A DNA stretch of 51,589 nucleotides. Origin: Paractinoplanes deccanensis (GTDB lineage Bacteria > Actinomycetota > Actinomycetes > Mycobacteriales > Micromonosporaceae). The position numbers and the translations under genes were made by a program. Below, in pieces: positions 1 to 8,545 of the stretch. The notes under the pieces were generated by a model. That model was not told the origin of the DNA. It did not search any database and saw only the letters and a list, made by a program, of their open reading frames with translations. The stretch is taken from positions 1 to 51,589 of the forward strand of contig NZ_BOMI01000075.1 of assembly GCF_016862115.1 (NCBI RefSeq), written 5' to 3'. Each line of letters begins with the position of its first letter. The first letter of the stretch is position 1.

Positions 1-40
1 AGGAGACAACCGCCGTGCACCACCCGGCCGAGGAAGCAGA

Positions 41-78
41 CACGGGGCCGCACCTCGCCCGATAGGTGCGGCCCCGTG
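41..78. terminator. Hairpin terminator
   Basis: A perfect 15-bp inverted repeat, CACGGGGCCGCACCT paired with AGGTGCGGCCCCGTG, has an 8-nt loop. It lies just beyond the stop codon of the minus-strand beta-propeller gene. No long T-tract is visible on either side, which is common for actinobacterial terminators. Confidence 0.7.
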
Positions 79-112
79 CGGCCGGGAGAAAGGTTCGATG
101 CGGCGGCGGTTG

Positions 113-1240
113 TCAGCTGAACTGGGCGAAGCGTTTCTGCTGGCGGCCTTCGACGGTGGTGAAGGCGCCGCCCATGGCGATGGCGTTCAGGCGCGGGCTG
201 CTGGCCAACGCGAGGACCCCTTCGATGCCGTTGGCGTCTGCCGTCCAGTCCAGGAGGTGGCCGTCGGCGGCGGAGAGGGCGGCCAGCTTGATGCGGTTGT
301 CGGCGCCGTCCACGCAGGTGCCCTGGGCGCCGGTTCGGGCCGTGCTGCACGCCCGGTCGAAGTGGCCGCCGGCGTAGACGGTGTCGGCCAGCACGGTCAC
401 CGCCTGCGCGTCGCCGTCGAAGGTCGCCGACCAGCGGAGGGCGCCAGCGTGGGTGTACGCGCTGACCCGGCCGCCCTGGCCGCCGTGCGCGGAGTAGACG
501 CTGTCGGCGGTGACCGTCAGGGCGTACGTGATGACCGGGGGTTTGGGCTTGAACGTCGGAACCACTGCGGCGGTCGCCGGGTCGAGGGCGGCCAGGCGGT
601 TGTAGCCGGCGAGACCGTTGACGCGGTGGAACTTGCCGCCCACGTACACCCGGCCGCCGCCCGCGGCGATCGTCTCGACCTGGTCGTCGGCGGCGGGGCG
701 CCAGCGGGTGTCGAGCGCGCCGGTGGTCAGGTTGAAGGCGGCCAGCCGGGTGCGCGCCTGACCGTCGACCGCGGTGATCGAACCGCCCAGGTAGAGGCGG
801 CCGTGCGCGGCGTACGCGGCCATCGGACGGCCACTGATCGCGTGCTTGAACGTGCTGTGCGGGGCGCCCGTCGCGGCGTCCAGGCGGGCGAGGCTGTCGC
901 GCTTCACGCCGCCGATCGAGGCGAAGTCGCCGGCCACGTAGATCGACTTTCCGCTCACCACCAGCGCCTTGACGCGGCCGTCGGCGGTCGGTGACCACGG
1001 CAGCAGGGTGCCGTTGCGGGCGTCGACCGCGGCGAGGCGGGCGCGGGCGACGGGTTTGCCGTTGACGATGGCGGCGGTGAAGTCACCGCCGACGTACACG
1101 ATGTTGCCGGAGTAGGCGACGGTCAGGACCGTGCCGTTGAAGCTGGGCATGGCGTCCGAGCCCTGCGCGAAGGCGGGCGCGGCGACGAAGAGCAGAACGG
1201 CCATGAAGACCGTCGCGAGCGTTTTACCCCGGTAAGTCAC
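113..1240 (-). CDS. Secreted beta-propeller protein (delta-60 repeat type)
   Basis: Predicted 375-residue exported protein. The N-terminus is basic (MTYRGK) followed by a hydrophobic stretch and an AFA-Q cleavage-like site near residue 26, so it is probably secreted. The rest is made of blades with a repeating pattern of V-Y-V/A-G-G-x-F (for example VYVGGDF, IYVAGDF, LYLGGS, VYVGGKF, VYAGGHF) followed by R-LAAxD/LAAL and a description of a quantity. That pattern is typical of delta-60 or PQQ-like propellers in actinobacteria. There is no recognisable catalytic motif, so the substrate or ligand is unknown. The start is GTG. A later in-frame ATG would cut into the signal peptide. It is transcribed alone and ends in the hairpin at 41-78. 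Confidence 0.8.
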   Translation of the reverse strand: MTYRGKTLATVFMAVLLFVAAPAFAQGSDAMPSFNGTVLTVAYSGNIVYVGGDFTAAIVNGKPVARARLAAVDARNGTLLPWSPTADGRVKALVVSGKSIYVAGDFASIGGVKRDSLARLDAATGAPHSTFKHAISGRPMAAYAAHGRLYLGGSITAVDGQARTRLAAFNLTTGALDTRWRPAADDQVETIAAGGGRVYVGGKFHRVNGLAGYNRLAALDPATAAVVPTFKPKPPVITYALTVTADSVYSAHGGQGGRVSAYTHAGALRWSATFDGDAQAVTVLADTVYAGGHFDRACSTARTGAQGTCVDGADNRIKLAALSAADGHLLDWTADANGIEGVLALASSPRLNAIAMGGAFTTVEGRQQKRFAQFS

Positions 1241-1385
1241 AGGATCACCGTAATGGCGGAGATCCAGGAGGAACCAGGCGCGAAACGGACGAAACTGCCA
1301 ACAGGGACGGGTGATGCCGGCCTGGCCGAACGGATGATCATGAAAGAGGGTGTCGTCGCCGCGGTGGGCATGGAACAGTTCGGGC

Positions 1386-2333
1386 GTGAACGTGACTGTG
1401 ATCGGGCTCGGGCTGATCGGCGGCTCCCTGCTGCGCGCCCTGGACGCGTTCGGGCATCAGGTGGTCGGCTTCGATGCCGACGGCGCGACGCGGGAGGCCG
1501 CGGAGGGCGAGGGGTTCGACACGGCGGACACGATCGCCGGGGCCGCGCGCGGCGCCGATGTCGTCGTTCTCGCCGTACCGCTGCCGGCCCTGCCCCCTGT
1601 CGTCGAGGAGCTTGCGGGCTTCGAAGGGCTGGTCACCGACGTCACCTCGGTCAAGGGGCCGGTGCGTGAGCTGGCCAAGGACCTCCGCCGCTTCGTCGGC
1701 GGCCATCCCATGGCCGGCAAGGAGAGCTCCGGCTTCGCCTCCTCCGAGGCCACCCTCTTCACCAACTGCTCGTGGGTGCTCTGCCTCGAACCGGGCGAGA
1801 CCGACCTCACCGACTGGCTCACCCTCGCCGAGGTCTACACCGATCTCGGTGCCCGCGTCGTGCCCGTCACCGCCGCCGAGCATGACCGTGCGGTCGCCCA
1901 GGTCAGCCACGTTCCGCATCTCTTCGCGGCCGCGCTCGCCGGGCAGCTGGCGGGCAATCCGCTGGCGGGTGCCCTGGCGGCGGGCTCGTTCCGGGACGGC
2001 ACGCGGGTGGCCGCCACCCGGGCCGAGCTGATCGCCGCCATGTGCGGAGGCAACGCGGCGGCCGTCGGGGCCGAGCTCGACCGGCTGCTCGCCGAGCTGC
2101 ACGAGGTGCGCAAGCTGCTCGACGCCCCGGACCCGGTCGAGGCTCTTCTTCCCGTGCTGCGGCCCGCCGTCGAGCTGCGCCGCGCCTGGCCGTCCGAGCC
2201 CGGCCCGGTGGCCGGCCTTCCCGCCGAGGTGGAGGTGCTGCTCGACCTCGGCCGCGCCGGCGGATGGGTGGCCGCCGTCAAGGACAAGACCGTCGAAGCA
2301 ATCCGGCCGGAAACTGACCGCAATTCTCCCTAG
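1386..2333 (+). CDS. tyrA: Prephenate dehydrogenase
   Basis: Predicted to oxidise and decarboxylate prephenate to 4-hydroxyphenylpyruvate with NAD(P)+, in tyrosine biosynthesis in the cytosol. The N-terminal Rossmann signature VTVIGLGLIGGS (GxGxxG) starts directly at the chosen GTG. Further family features are VVLAVPL, VTDVTSVKGPV, the conserved GGHPMAGKE substrate-loop motif, and a helical C-terminal half containing H-D-R and FRDGTRVA. Length is about 315 residues, close to single-domain TyrA enzymes. An in-frame GTG at 1350 exists, but it would add 12 residues before the glycine-rich strand, so 1386 is preferred. No ACT domain is visible, so feedback control through such a domain is not expected. 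The gene that follows begins 40 nt after the stop. Confidence 0.93.
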   Translation: MNVTVIGLGLIGGSLLRALDAFGHQVVGFDADGATREAAEGEGFDTADTIAGAARGADVVVLAVPLPALPPVVEELAGFEGLVTDVTSVKGPVRELAKDLRRFVGGHPMAGKESSGFASSEATLFTNCSWVLCLEPGETDLTDWLTLAEVYTDLGARVVPVTAAEHDRAVAQVSHVPHLFAAALAGQLAGNPLAGALAAGSFRDGTRVAATRAELIAAMCGGNAAAVGAELDRLLAELHEVRKLLDAPDPVEALLPVLRPAVELRRAWPSEPGPVAGLPAEVEVLLDLGRAGGWVAAVKDKTVEAIRPETDRNSP

Positions 2334-2373
2334 CGTTCCGGTGAGCGAAGAACGAACGATCGAGAGGACTCCC

Positions 2374-2943
2374 ATGCCAGGTCAGGTCGGCGCCATCGAG
2401 AACGAGCAACACGGCCTTCTCACCTATCTCGCCCAGATGCGGTACGTGCTGCGGCTGACCGGGTACGGCCTCACCGACGAGCAGTTGCGCGCCACCCCGT
2501 CCGCGAGCGCGCTGAGCGTCGGCGGCCTCATCAAGCACTGCGCCTCGGTCGAGGACGGCTGGATGAGCGACGTCCGCGGCGAGCCGAAAACCCTCGACGA
2601 TCAGGCGTACGCGGACAACTTCCGCCTCGCCGACGGTGAGACGATCGACGAGGTGCTGGCCCGCTACGACCGGATCGCCGAGCGCACCGAGAAGACCGTG
2701 ACGGACCTCGACAACCTGGAGCACCCGATCCCGGTCGACCACTCGGTGCCGTGGAACAGCAAGGACATGACCCACTGGACGCTGCGCTGGGTCCTGCTGC
2801 ACCTCATCCAGGAGACGGCCCGCCACACCGGCCACGCCGACATCGTCCGCGAGTCCCTCGACGGCGCCACCGCGTACCCCCTGATGGCCGCCGCCGAGGG
2901 ATGGCCCGAGACCGACTGGCTCAAGCCGTGGAAGCCTGCCTGA
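2374..2943 (+). CDS. DinB/DUF664-family protein
   Basis: A 189-residue helical protein of the DinB-like superfamily, whose members are often metal-binding thiol (mycothiol or bacillithiol) dependent transferases or hydrolases. Supporting features are the N-terminal helix with YLAQMRYVLR, the SVGGLIKHCASVEDGW block containing the first conserved His, and the C-terminal WVLLHLIQETARHTGHADI block with the HxxxH-type pair. Three His residues in these places are the usual metal ligands. The ATG at 2374 follows GAGAGG with good spacing, and an upstream in-frame GTG at 2341 lacks a site. Its 3' end overlaps the convergent mtnA gene by 23 bp. The substrate is not predictable. Confidence 0.85.
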   Translation: MPGQVGAIENEQHGLLTYLAQMRYVLRLTGYGLTDEQLRATPSASALSVGGLIKHCASVEDGWMSDVRGEPKTLDDQAYADNFRLADGETIDEVLARYDRIAERTEKTVTDLDNLEHPIPVDHSVPWNSKDMTHWTLRWVLLHLIQETARHTGHADIVRESLDGATAYPLMAAAEGWPETDWLKPWKPA

Positions 2944-3877
2944 TCACGCGCCGGTCGGTCACGATCGCGGTGACGAGGTCGTACGGGGTCACGTCGAACG
3001 CCGGGTTCACCGCCTCGGCCCACGGCGTGACCTCCGCCGGCCCCCGGTCCTCGATCGGCACGTCGGCGCCGGTCGGCGTGTCCGGGTCGACCGTGGACTC
3101 CGGCGCCACCACCACGAAGGGCACGCCCGCGCGGCGAGCGCCGAGCGCGTGCGCGTACGTGCCCACCTTGTTGATCACGTCGCCGTTGGCGCAGATCCGG
3201 TCGGCGCCGACGATCACCGCGTCCACCTCGCCGCGGGCCATCAGGTAGGGGCCGGCCGAGTCGACGGCGACCCGGTGCTCGATGCCCCACTGGGTCAGCT
3301 CCCACGACGTGAGGCGGGCGCCCTGGAGCAGCGGGCGCGTCTCGCTCGCGATCAACCCGGCGAGGTTGCCACGCCGGTGCAGCTCGTGCACCACGCCGAG
3401 CGCCGTGCCCAGGGTCACCGCCGCGAGCCCGCCGGTGTTGCAGTGGGTCAGCAGCCGCGGCCGGCCGGCGCAGAGCTCGGCGAGCAGGTCGGCGCCGCGG
3501 GCCGCCATCGCCGCCGACGCCGCGATCTCCTCGTCGCGCACGGCGCACGCCTCGGCCAGCACCGCCTCCGGGCCGGCGGGCAGCAGCCGGGCGGCTCGCC
3601 GGGCGCCGCGGGCCAGGTTCACCGCGGTGGGCCGGGCGGTCTCCACACGCTCGACGGCGAGGGCCAGCGCGGCCGGGTCGTCCCCGTGCACCCGCGCGGC
3701 CAGCGCCACCCCGAACGCCCCGGCCACACCGAGCGCGGGAGCACCGCGCACGGCCAGCGACTGGATCGCCGCGACCAGCTCACCCACGGTGTGCAGGCGC
3801 AAAATCCGCAGCTCACCCGGCAACGCCGTCTGATCGATGATCTCGACGGCCCCGTCCACCCAGTCGATCGTCCGCAT
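2921..3877 (-). CDS. mtnA: S-methyl-5-thioribose-1-phosphate isomerase
   Basis: Predicted to convert methylthioribose-1-phosphate to methylthioribulose-1-phosphate in methionine salvage. The 318-residue protein belongs to the aIF2B-like MtnA family. It shows the VRGAPALGVAGA motif, the catalytic-cysteine block LLTHCNTGGLA, SETRPLLQGARLT, and the catalytic-aspartate block VGADRICANGDVINKVGTY. It finishes with P-Y-DLVTAI, matching the full-length family. No other methionine-salvage genes are in the window. The gene is convergent with and overlaps the DinB-like gene. Upstream lies the 62-bp tandem-repeat region. Confidence 0.95.
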   Translation of the reverse strand: MRTIDWVDGAVEIIDQTALPGELRILRLHTVGELVAAIQSLAVRGAPALGVAGAFGVALAARVHGDDPAALALAVERVETARPTAVNLARGARRAARLLPAGPEAVLAEACAVRDEEIAASAAMAARGADLLAELCAGRPRLLTHCNTGGLAAVTLGTALGVVHELHRRGNLAGLIASETRPLLQGARLTSWELTQWGIEHRVAVDSAGPYLMARGEVDAVIVGADRICANGDVINKVGTYAHALGARRAGVPFVVVAPESTVDPDTPTGADVPIEDRGPAEVTPWAEAVNPAFDVTPYDLVTAIVTDRRVIRQASTA

Positions 3878-3930
3878 GCCGCGATGCTAACCAGCCTGCG
3901 CCCCGACCCCGCCCCGCCGATCGCGCGGGC

Positions 3931-4126
3931 GGAGGCGGGTGGGGTGGGACGGCCAAGGCCGGGGAGGTGGGAGTTGCGAGGCGGGTGGCGCAGTAAGGCC
4001 GGCGGGGCGGGCCAAGGCGGGGAGAGAGGCGGGAGTTGCGAGGCCGGTGGCGTGGTGACGCCGGCGGGGCGGGCCGAGGCCGGGAAAGACGCGAGAGTTG
4101 CGAGGCCGGTGGGGTGGTGAGGCCGG
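3931..4126. repeat. 62-bp imperfect tandem repeat, about three copies
   Basis: The marker GAGTTGCGAG recurs at 3971, 4033 and 4095, spaced exactly 62 bp. Each copy continues with GGCNGGTGG, then roughly GGCGGGGCGGGCC and AAGGC/GAGGC. A degenerate fourth copy can be seen on the left from about 3931. The array is intergenic, between the divergent starts of mtnA and the PHP gene, and it is extremely G-rich on the plus strand. It has no spacer/repeat alternation, so it is not a CRISPR. Confidence 0.85.
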
Positions 4127-4193
4127 GTGTGAGGGGCGGCGGGGGCGGTCGACGGCGAGCCGGGAAGAGGCCGCAAGCCCTACGCTGGGCGGC

Positions 4194-5267
4194 ATGCCAT
4201 CTCGTGATCCGGTTGCGGACCTGCGGCGCATCGCCTTTCTGCTGGAGCGGGCGAACGAGGCCACCTACCGGGTGAAGGCGTTCCGTTCGGCCGCCGCGAC
4301 CGTGGCTGCCCTGCCCGCCGAGGAGCTGGCCGAACGGGTCGCGGCCGGCACGCTCGCGAAGCTGCCCGGCGTCGGTGACGTCACCGCCCGCTGCATCACC
4401 GAGTCTCTGGCCGGCGAGGAGCCGGTCTATCTGCGCCGCCTTCAGACCACCGAGGGTACGGATCTGGCCGGCGCCGCCCGCACGCTGCGCGAGGCCCTGC
4501 GGGGCGACTGTCACTCGCACTCGGACTGGTCGGACGGCGGCTCGCCGATCGAGGAGATGGCCCTCGCCGCCGTCGAGCTGGGCCACGAATATCTGGTGCT
4601 CACCGACCACTCGCCGCGGCTCACCGTGGCCCGGGGACTGCCACCGGCGCGGCTGCGCCGCCAGCTCGACCATGTGGCGAGGCTCAACGACGCGCTGCCG
4701 GAGGGCTTCCGCATCCTCACCGGCATCGAGGTGGACATCCTCGACGACGGCTCGCTCGACCAGGAGGACGCGCTGCTGGCCCGGCTAGACGTGGTGGTCG
4801 GCTCGGTGCACAGCAAGCTGCGCGACGAGTCGCCGCGGATGACCAAGCGGATGGTCAACGCGATCGCCAACCCGCACCTCGACATCCTGGGCCACATGAC
4901 CGGGCGCAAGGTGCCCGCGCACGGCAGCGGTGTCAAGGGCGGCGGCGACCGGGGGCACCGCGCCGGGCAGACCCGGCCGCCGAGCACCTTCGACCTCGAC
5001 AAGGTCATCGCGGCCTGCGTCGAGCACGGGAAAGCGATTGAGATCAATTCGAGACCCGACCGGCTGGACCCGCCGAAGCGGATGCTGACCGTCGCGGTCG
5101 AGGCCGGCTGCCTGTTCAGCATCGACACCGACGCGCACGCTCCGGGCCAGCTCGACTGGCTGCGTTTCGGCTGCGAGCGGGCCGCGCTCTGCGGCGTACC
5201 GGTGGAACGGGTGGTGAACACCTGGGAGGTGGACCGGCTCCTGGAGTGGACCGCGAGCCACGCCTGA
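4194..5267 (+). CDS. PHP-domain phosphoesterase with N-terminal helix-hairpin-helix, PolX-like
   Basis: A 357-residue protein. Residues 1-75 form a helix-hairpin-helix-like DNA-binding region (AKLPGVGDVTARCI). From about residue 100 comes a PHP metal-dependent phosphoesterase domain with all the usual blocks: DCHSHSDWSDG, VLTDHS, TGIEVDIL, VVGSVHSK, DILGHMTGR, EINSRPDR and SIDTDAH. These His, Asp and Glu residues build the trinuclear metal site. Bacterial PolX proteins place a polymerase between these two parts. Here that domain is missing, so the product is probably a nuclease or phosphatase related to DNA repair. ATG 4194 is used because the PHP homology starts just after it and the upstream frame runs into the repeat array. 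Confidence 0.9.
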   Translation: MPSRDPVADLRRIAFLLERANEATYRVKAFRSAAATVAALPAEELAERVAAGTLAKLPGVGDVTARCITESLAGEEPVYLRRLQTTEGTDLAGAARTLREALRGDCHSHSDWSDGGSPIEEMALAAVELGHEYLVLTDHSPRLTVARGLPPARLRRQLDHVARLNDALPEGFRILTGIEVDILDDGSLDQEDALLARLDVVVGSVHSKLRDESPRMTKRMVNAIANPHLDILGHMTGRKVPAHGSGVKGGGDRGHRAGQTRPPSTFDLDKVIAACVEHGKAIEINSRPDRLDPPKRMLTVAVEAGCLFSIDTDAHAPGQLDWLRFGCERAALCGVPVERVVNTWEVDRLLEWTASHA

Positions 5268-5286
5268 TGTCCCGTAGGGTCGCCCC

Positions 5287-6957
5287 GTGGGACGAATTGA
5301 TGACCTGGCCGACCGCTATGTCGACGAGTGGGCCGAGCTCACCCCGATCGGCGCCACCTACACCGGCATCGCCGGACACGACGACAAGACCGACGACTTC
5401 TCGCCCGAGGGCTTCGAGGCACAGACCGAGCTCGTACGGCGCACCCTCAATGATCTTGATGTGATCGAGCCGGAGCACGAGTCCGAGCAGGTCGCGAAGG
5501 ACGCGATGATGGAGCGGCTCGGTCTCGAGCTGGCCCAGGCGGACGCCGGCCAGACGGCGAGCGCGGTCAGCGTCATCTCGAGCGGTATCCACGCGCTGCG
5601 CGGCGTCTTCGACGTGATGCCGACCGAGGGCGAGCAGGCGATCGCCAACATCGCGACCCGCCTCAACGACCTGCCCAAGGCCCTGGAGCAGTACAAGCGC
5701 ACGCTGCTCGAGGAGGCCGGCAAGGGCAACGTGAGCCCGCGGGCGCAGATGCTCGCCGTCGCCGAGCAGTGCGACGCGTGGACCGACCCGGACCGCGACG
5801 ACTTCTATCACGGCCTGGCCGGCCGGCTGGAGGCCGACGGTGCGCTCGCCGCCGAGCTGGCGCGAGGCGCCGACGCCGCCACCGCGGCCACCGCCGACTT
5901 CGCCGAGTTCCTGCGCCGCGACCTGGCGCCGCGGGGCCGGGACAAGGAGGCCGCCGGCCTGGAGCGGTACGAGCTGGCCTCGCAGTACTTCCTGGGCGCC
6001 AAGGTCGATCTCCAGGAGACGTACGAGTGGGGCTTCGCCGAGCTGTTCCGCCTCGAGGAGGAGATGCGGGCGACCGCCGCCGCCATCGTGGGACCGGGCG
6101 CCTCGATCGACGAGGCGGTCGCCGCGCTCGACGCCGACCCGGCCCGCAACATCGCCGGCAAGGAGGCGTTCCGCGACTGGATGCAGACGCTCGCCGACAA
6201 GGCGATCGCCGAGCTGAACGGCACCCACTTCGACATCGAGCCGCAGGCCCGCCGCATCGAGTGCTGCCTGACCCCGACCAGCGACGGCGGCATCTACTAC
6301 ACCGGCCCGAGCGAGGACTTCTCCCGCCCGGGCCGGATGTGGTGGGCGGTGCCCGAGGGCGTCACCGAGTTCTCCACCTGGCGCGAGGTGACGACCGTCT
6401 ACCACGAGGGCGTGCCCGGCCATCACCTCCAGGTGAGCCAGACGCTGCTGCGGGCCGACTCGCTCAACCGCTGGCAGCGGCTGCTCTGCTGGTGCTCCGG
6501 GCACGGCGAGGGCTGGGCCCTGTACGCCGAGCGCCTCATGGACGACCTCGGCTACCTCGCCGACCCGGGTGACCGGCTGGGCATGCTCGACGCGCAGGCG
6601 CTGCGGGCGACCCGGGTGATCGTCGACATCGGCATGCACCTCGAGCTGGAGATCCCGCGGGACAACCCGTTCGGCTTCCACCCCGGCGAGCGGTGGACGC
6701 CCGAGCTGGGCTGGGACTTCCTGCGGGCGCACACGCGCATGGAGGAGAAGACGCTGCGCTTCGAGTGGAAGCGCTACCTCGGCTGGCCGGGACAGGCGCC
6801 CTCGTACAAGATCGGCGAGCGGATCTGGCTCCAGGCGCGCGAGGAGACCAAGCGGCGCAAGGGCGCGGATTTCGATTTGAAGACATTCCACCGTGACGCC
6901 TTGAACCTGGGTTCGCTGGGTCTGGACCCCCTGCGCAAGGCTCTTGCCCGGCTTTGA
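5287..6957 (+). CDS. DUF885-family metallopeptidase-like protein
   Basis: A 556-residue cytosolic protein (no signal peptide) of the DUF885 family, whose folds resemble gluzincin peptidases. The zinc motif VYHEGVPGHHLQ is intact, followed by a downstream HGEGWALYAERLMDDLGY block that supplies the expected third ligand Glu. The N-terminus, ADRYVDEWAELTPIGATYTGI, is typical of the family's amino end. The full length matches family members. The start is a GTG placed 19 nt after the PHP gene's stop, so the two may be co-transcribed. The substrate is unknown. A strong hairpin follows at once. Confidence 0.88.
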   Translation: MGRIDDLADRYVDEWAELTPIGATYTGIAGHDDKTDDFSPEGFEAQTELVRRTLNDLDVIEPEHESEQVAKDAMMERLGLELAQADAGQTASAVSVISSGIHALRGVFDVMPTEGEQAIANIATRLNDLPKALEQYKRTLLEEAGKGNVSPRAQMLAVAEQCDAWTDPDRDDFYHGLAGRLEADGALAAELARGADAATAATADFAEFLRRDLAPRGRDKEAAGLERYELASQYFLGAKVDLQETYEWGFAELFRLEEEMRATAAAIVGPGASIDEAVAALDADPARNIAGKEAFRDWMQTLADKAIAELNGTHFDIEPQARRIECCLTPTSDGGIYYTGPSEDFSRPGRMWWAVPEGVTEFSTWREVTTVYHEGVPGHHLQVSQTLLRADSLNRWQRLLCWCSGHGEGWALYAERLMDDLGYLADPGDRLGMLDAQALRATRVIVDIGMHLELEIPRDNPFGFHPGERWTPELGWDFLRAHTRMEEKTLRFEWKRYLGWPGQAPSYKIGERIWLQAREETKRRKGADFDLKTFHRDALNLGSLGLDPLRKALARL

Positions 6958-6960
6958 CCT

Positions 6961-7005
6961 AGAACGGGCTTTTCCTCGGCGGATGACCGGGGAAAAGCCC
7001 GTTCT
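6961..7005 (+). terminator. Hairpin terminator after the DUF885 gene
   Basis: A perfect 15-bp stem is formed by AGAACGGGCTTTTCC at 6961-6975 and GGAAAAGCCCGTTCT at 6991-7005, with a 15-nt loop. It starts 4 nt after the stop codon. Confidence 0.85.
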
Positions 7006-7402
7006 GCCGTATGCGCACCGCGACACAGCGCTACTTTTTGGCACTGCGCACTTGATCCACTACTCTGCGTTTAATAGACGCGAGTCTTATCGGGTATACA
7101 TTATGGATCTTGTGACTTTTCGTACCGCCGGTCTGCCGTTACCATCGCCGCGGTAACTTTCCTTCCTTCCGGAACCGGTGTGGGCTGGGGCTTCATGACC
7201 TCGGTAACGGAAACTGAACGCTCGTTACAACCACGACGGCCGCACCCTGTATCCCCCGATCAGCCGAGCGAGATGTGTCCCTTGGAAAGGCGTTTCTTGA
7301 GGCTTTCTCGGATAGATTGGCCCGGATCCGTGCGCCCAACCGGCTACGGAAAGTAGCCGTCATAACGGCTCATCGCGTGTGCATGGCGGAGGACGAAAAG
7401 CA
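7006..7402 (+). promoter_or_regulatory. Long AT-richer leader of the conservon operon
   Basis: About 400 bases without a gene. The base composition is clearly lower in GC than the flanks (for example around 7060-7130), as expected for a promoter and untranslated leader. I cannot name a confident -35/-10 pair. At its 3' end two mutually exclusive small hairpins lie just before the ribosome-binding site GGAGGA (7388-7393), which is 9 nt from the ATG at 7403. Confidence 0.5.
7341..7370 (+). promoter_or_regulatory. Competing hairpins upstream of the conservon start
   Basis: CGGCTAC (7341-7347) can pair with GTAGCCG (7353-7359) across a GGAAA loop. Alternatively AGCCGT (7355-7360) can pair with ACGGCT (7365-7370) across CATA. 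The two stems share the segment AGCCG, so only one can form at a time. They end 17 nt before the ribosome-binding site. A role in translation or attenuation control is inference. Confidence 0.4.
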
Positions 7403-8545
7403 ATGAACAGCCGGCGAACCCGTTTAGGCTCCGCACTCGCGGTGATTTTGACTGTTTTGGTGCTTGTGCCGACTGCGGTCCTCTTCGGCCGGGTCTGGAC
7501 CGACAACGCCGACCAGCGCGAGCAGGCCGAGCTCGAGAAGAAGGGCGTGGAGTTCCTCACCGCCCTCTCTCCGCTGGTCAGCTCGCTCGCCGAGTCGGAG
7601 TCAACCGGCATCCAGGGCGTCACCGACCCGCCGGACTCGCTCAAGGCCGCGGTCGCCAAGGTCACCGACGTGGACAACCGCCTGGGCGACGACCTGAAGA
7701 CCAGGGAGCGCTGGGCCGACCTCCAGCAGAAGATCGGCAAGCTCGCCACCCTCAAGGGCGCGACCACCATCTACGCGGCCCACGTCGAGGTCACCGACCT
7801 CATCCTCGAGCTGTACGTCACCGTGCGCCGCAACGCCGAGCTCAACCGCGACCCGGACAGCGACATCTCGAACCTCCAGGAGGCCACCGCGGTCGACATG
7901 CCGACCACGGTCGTGCGGGTCAACCGCATGGGCGACCAGGCCAACCTGCTCCAGGCCGCCAAGGGCGCCGCCGCCACCAACCTGCGGATCCAGTTCGGCC
8001 AGGAGGTCCTCGCCGTTCAGGAGTCGGTCAACAAGCTCACCAACAACCTCCAGGCCGCTGTCGACAACACCAGCAGCCCGACGCTGAGCGGCAGCCTGGT
8101 CAGCTCGCTCGACTCGTTCCGCCGCGGCGTCGAGTCGATGACCCGTGGCGCCTCGCTCACCAACGTCAACGTCGCGACCATGTCCACCGCGCAGAGCACC
8201 CTGCAGACCGCGTTGAGCACCCTCTCCGGCATCACGCTCAAGGAGATGGACCGCCTGCTCGACGACCGGCTCGACTCGCTGAACTACCGGCGCACCGAAG
8301 CCGTGATCATGGGCCTGCTCGCGATTCTGCTGGTCCTCGGCGCGATCGCCTGGCCGGCGATCAGCCGCCGCCGCGACCAGGGCGAGCCGGCCGCCGCCGT
8401 GCCACCGACCGGCGAGCCCGTCCGGGACATCGCGCTCAACTCGCCGGGGCCGGTGCCCGGTTACGCAAGCAACCCGTACGGCCAGATCCCGGCCTACGGC
8501 GAGGTCGACCCGACACAGCGGGAGCGGTCCGGTGCTCTTCGGTAA
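7403..8545 (+). CDS. Two-TM extracytoplasmic sensor-like protein heading the conservon
   Basis: A 380-residue protein with a short basic N-terminus and a TM helix at about residues 8-28. A long, mostly helical external region rich in Asp, Leu and Thr follows, then a second TM at about 302-323 and a Pro-rich cytoplasmic tail with NPYGQIPAYGE. It has no kinase, HAMP or methyl-accepting domain. The topology and helical external domain resemble the nitrate/nitrite-sensing (NIT-type) input region of the kinase encoded next, as if the input module had been duplicated without output. The stop codon overlaps the kinase start by 14 bp, so the two are translationally linked. Start ATG 7403 has GGAGGA 9 nt upstream. 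No named family is certain. Confidence 0.75.
   Translation: MNSRRTRLGSALAVILTVLVLVPTAVLFGRVWTDNADQREQAELEKKGVEFLTALSPLVSSLAESESTGIQGVTDPPDSLKAAVAKVTDVDNRLGDDLKTRERWADLQQKIGKLATLKGATTIYAAHVEVTDLILELYVTVRRNAELNRDPDSDISNLQEATAVDMPTTVVRVNRMGDQANLLQAAKGAAATNLRIQFGQEVLAVQESVNKLTNNLQAAVDNTSSPTLSGSLVSSLDSFRRGVESMTRGASLTNVNVATMSTAQSTLQTALSTLSGITLKEMDRLLDDRLDSLNYRRTEAVIMGLLAILLVLGAIAWPAISRRRDQGEPAAAVPPTGEPVRDIALNSPGPVPGYASNPYGQIPAYGEVDPTQRERSGALR

Noticed and set aside
3931..4126. Possible CRISPR array
   Set aside because: The repeats are contiguous 62-bp units with no unique spacers and no cas genes nearby.
5116..7044. Long minus-strand frame opposite the DUF885 gene
   Set aside because: No motif or ribosome-binding site; the plus strand has the intact HEGVPGHH zinc motif.
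7006..7402. Possible known riboswitch (c-di-AMP or cobalamin type) before the conservon
   Set aside because: I could not find the conserved core sequences of these classes; only small alternative hairpins are supported.
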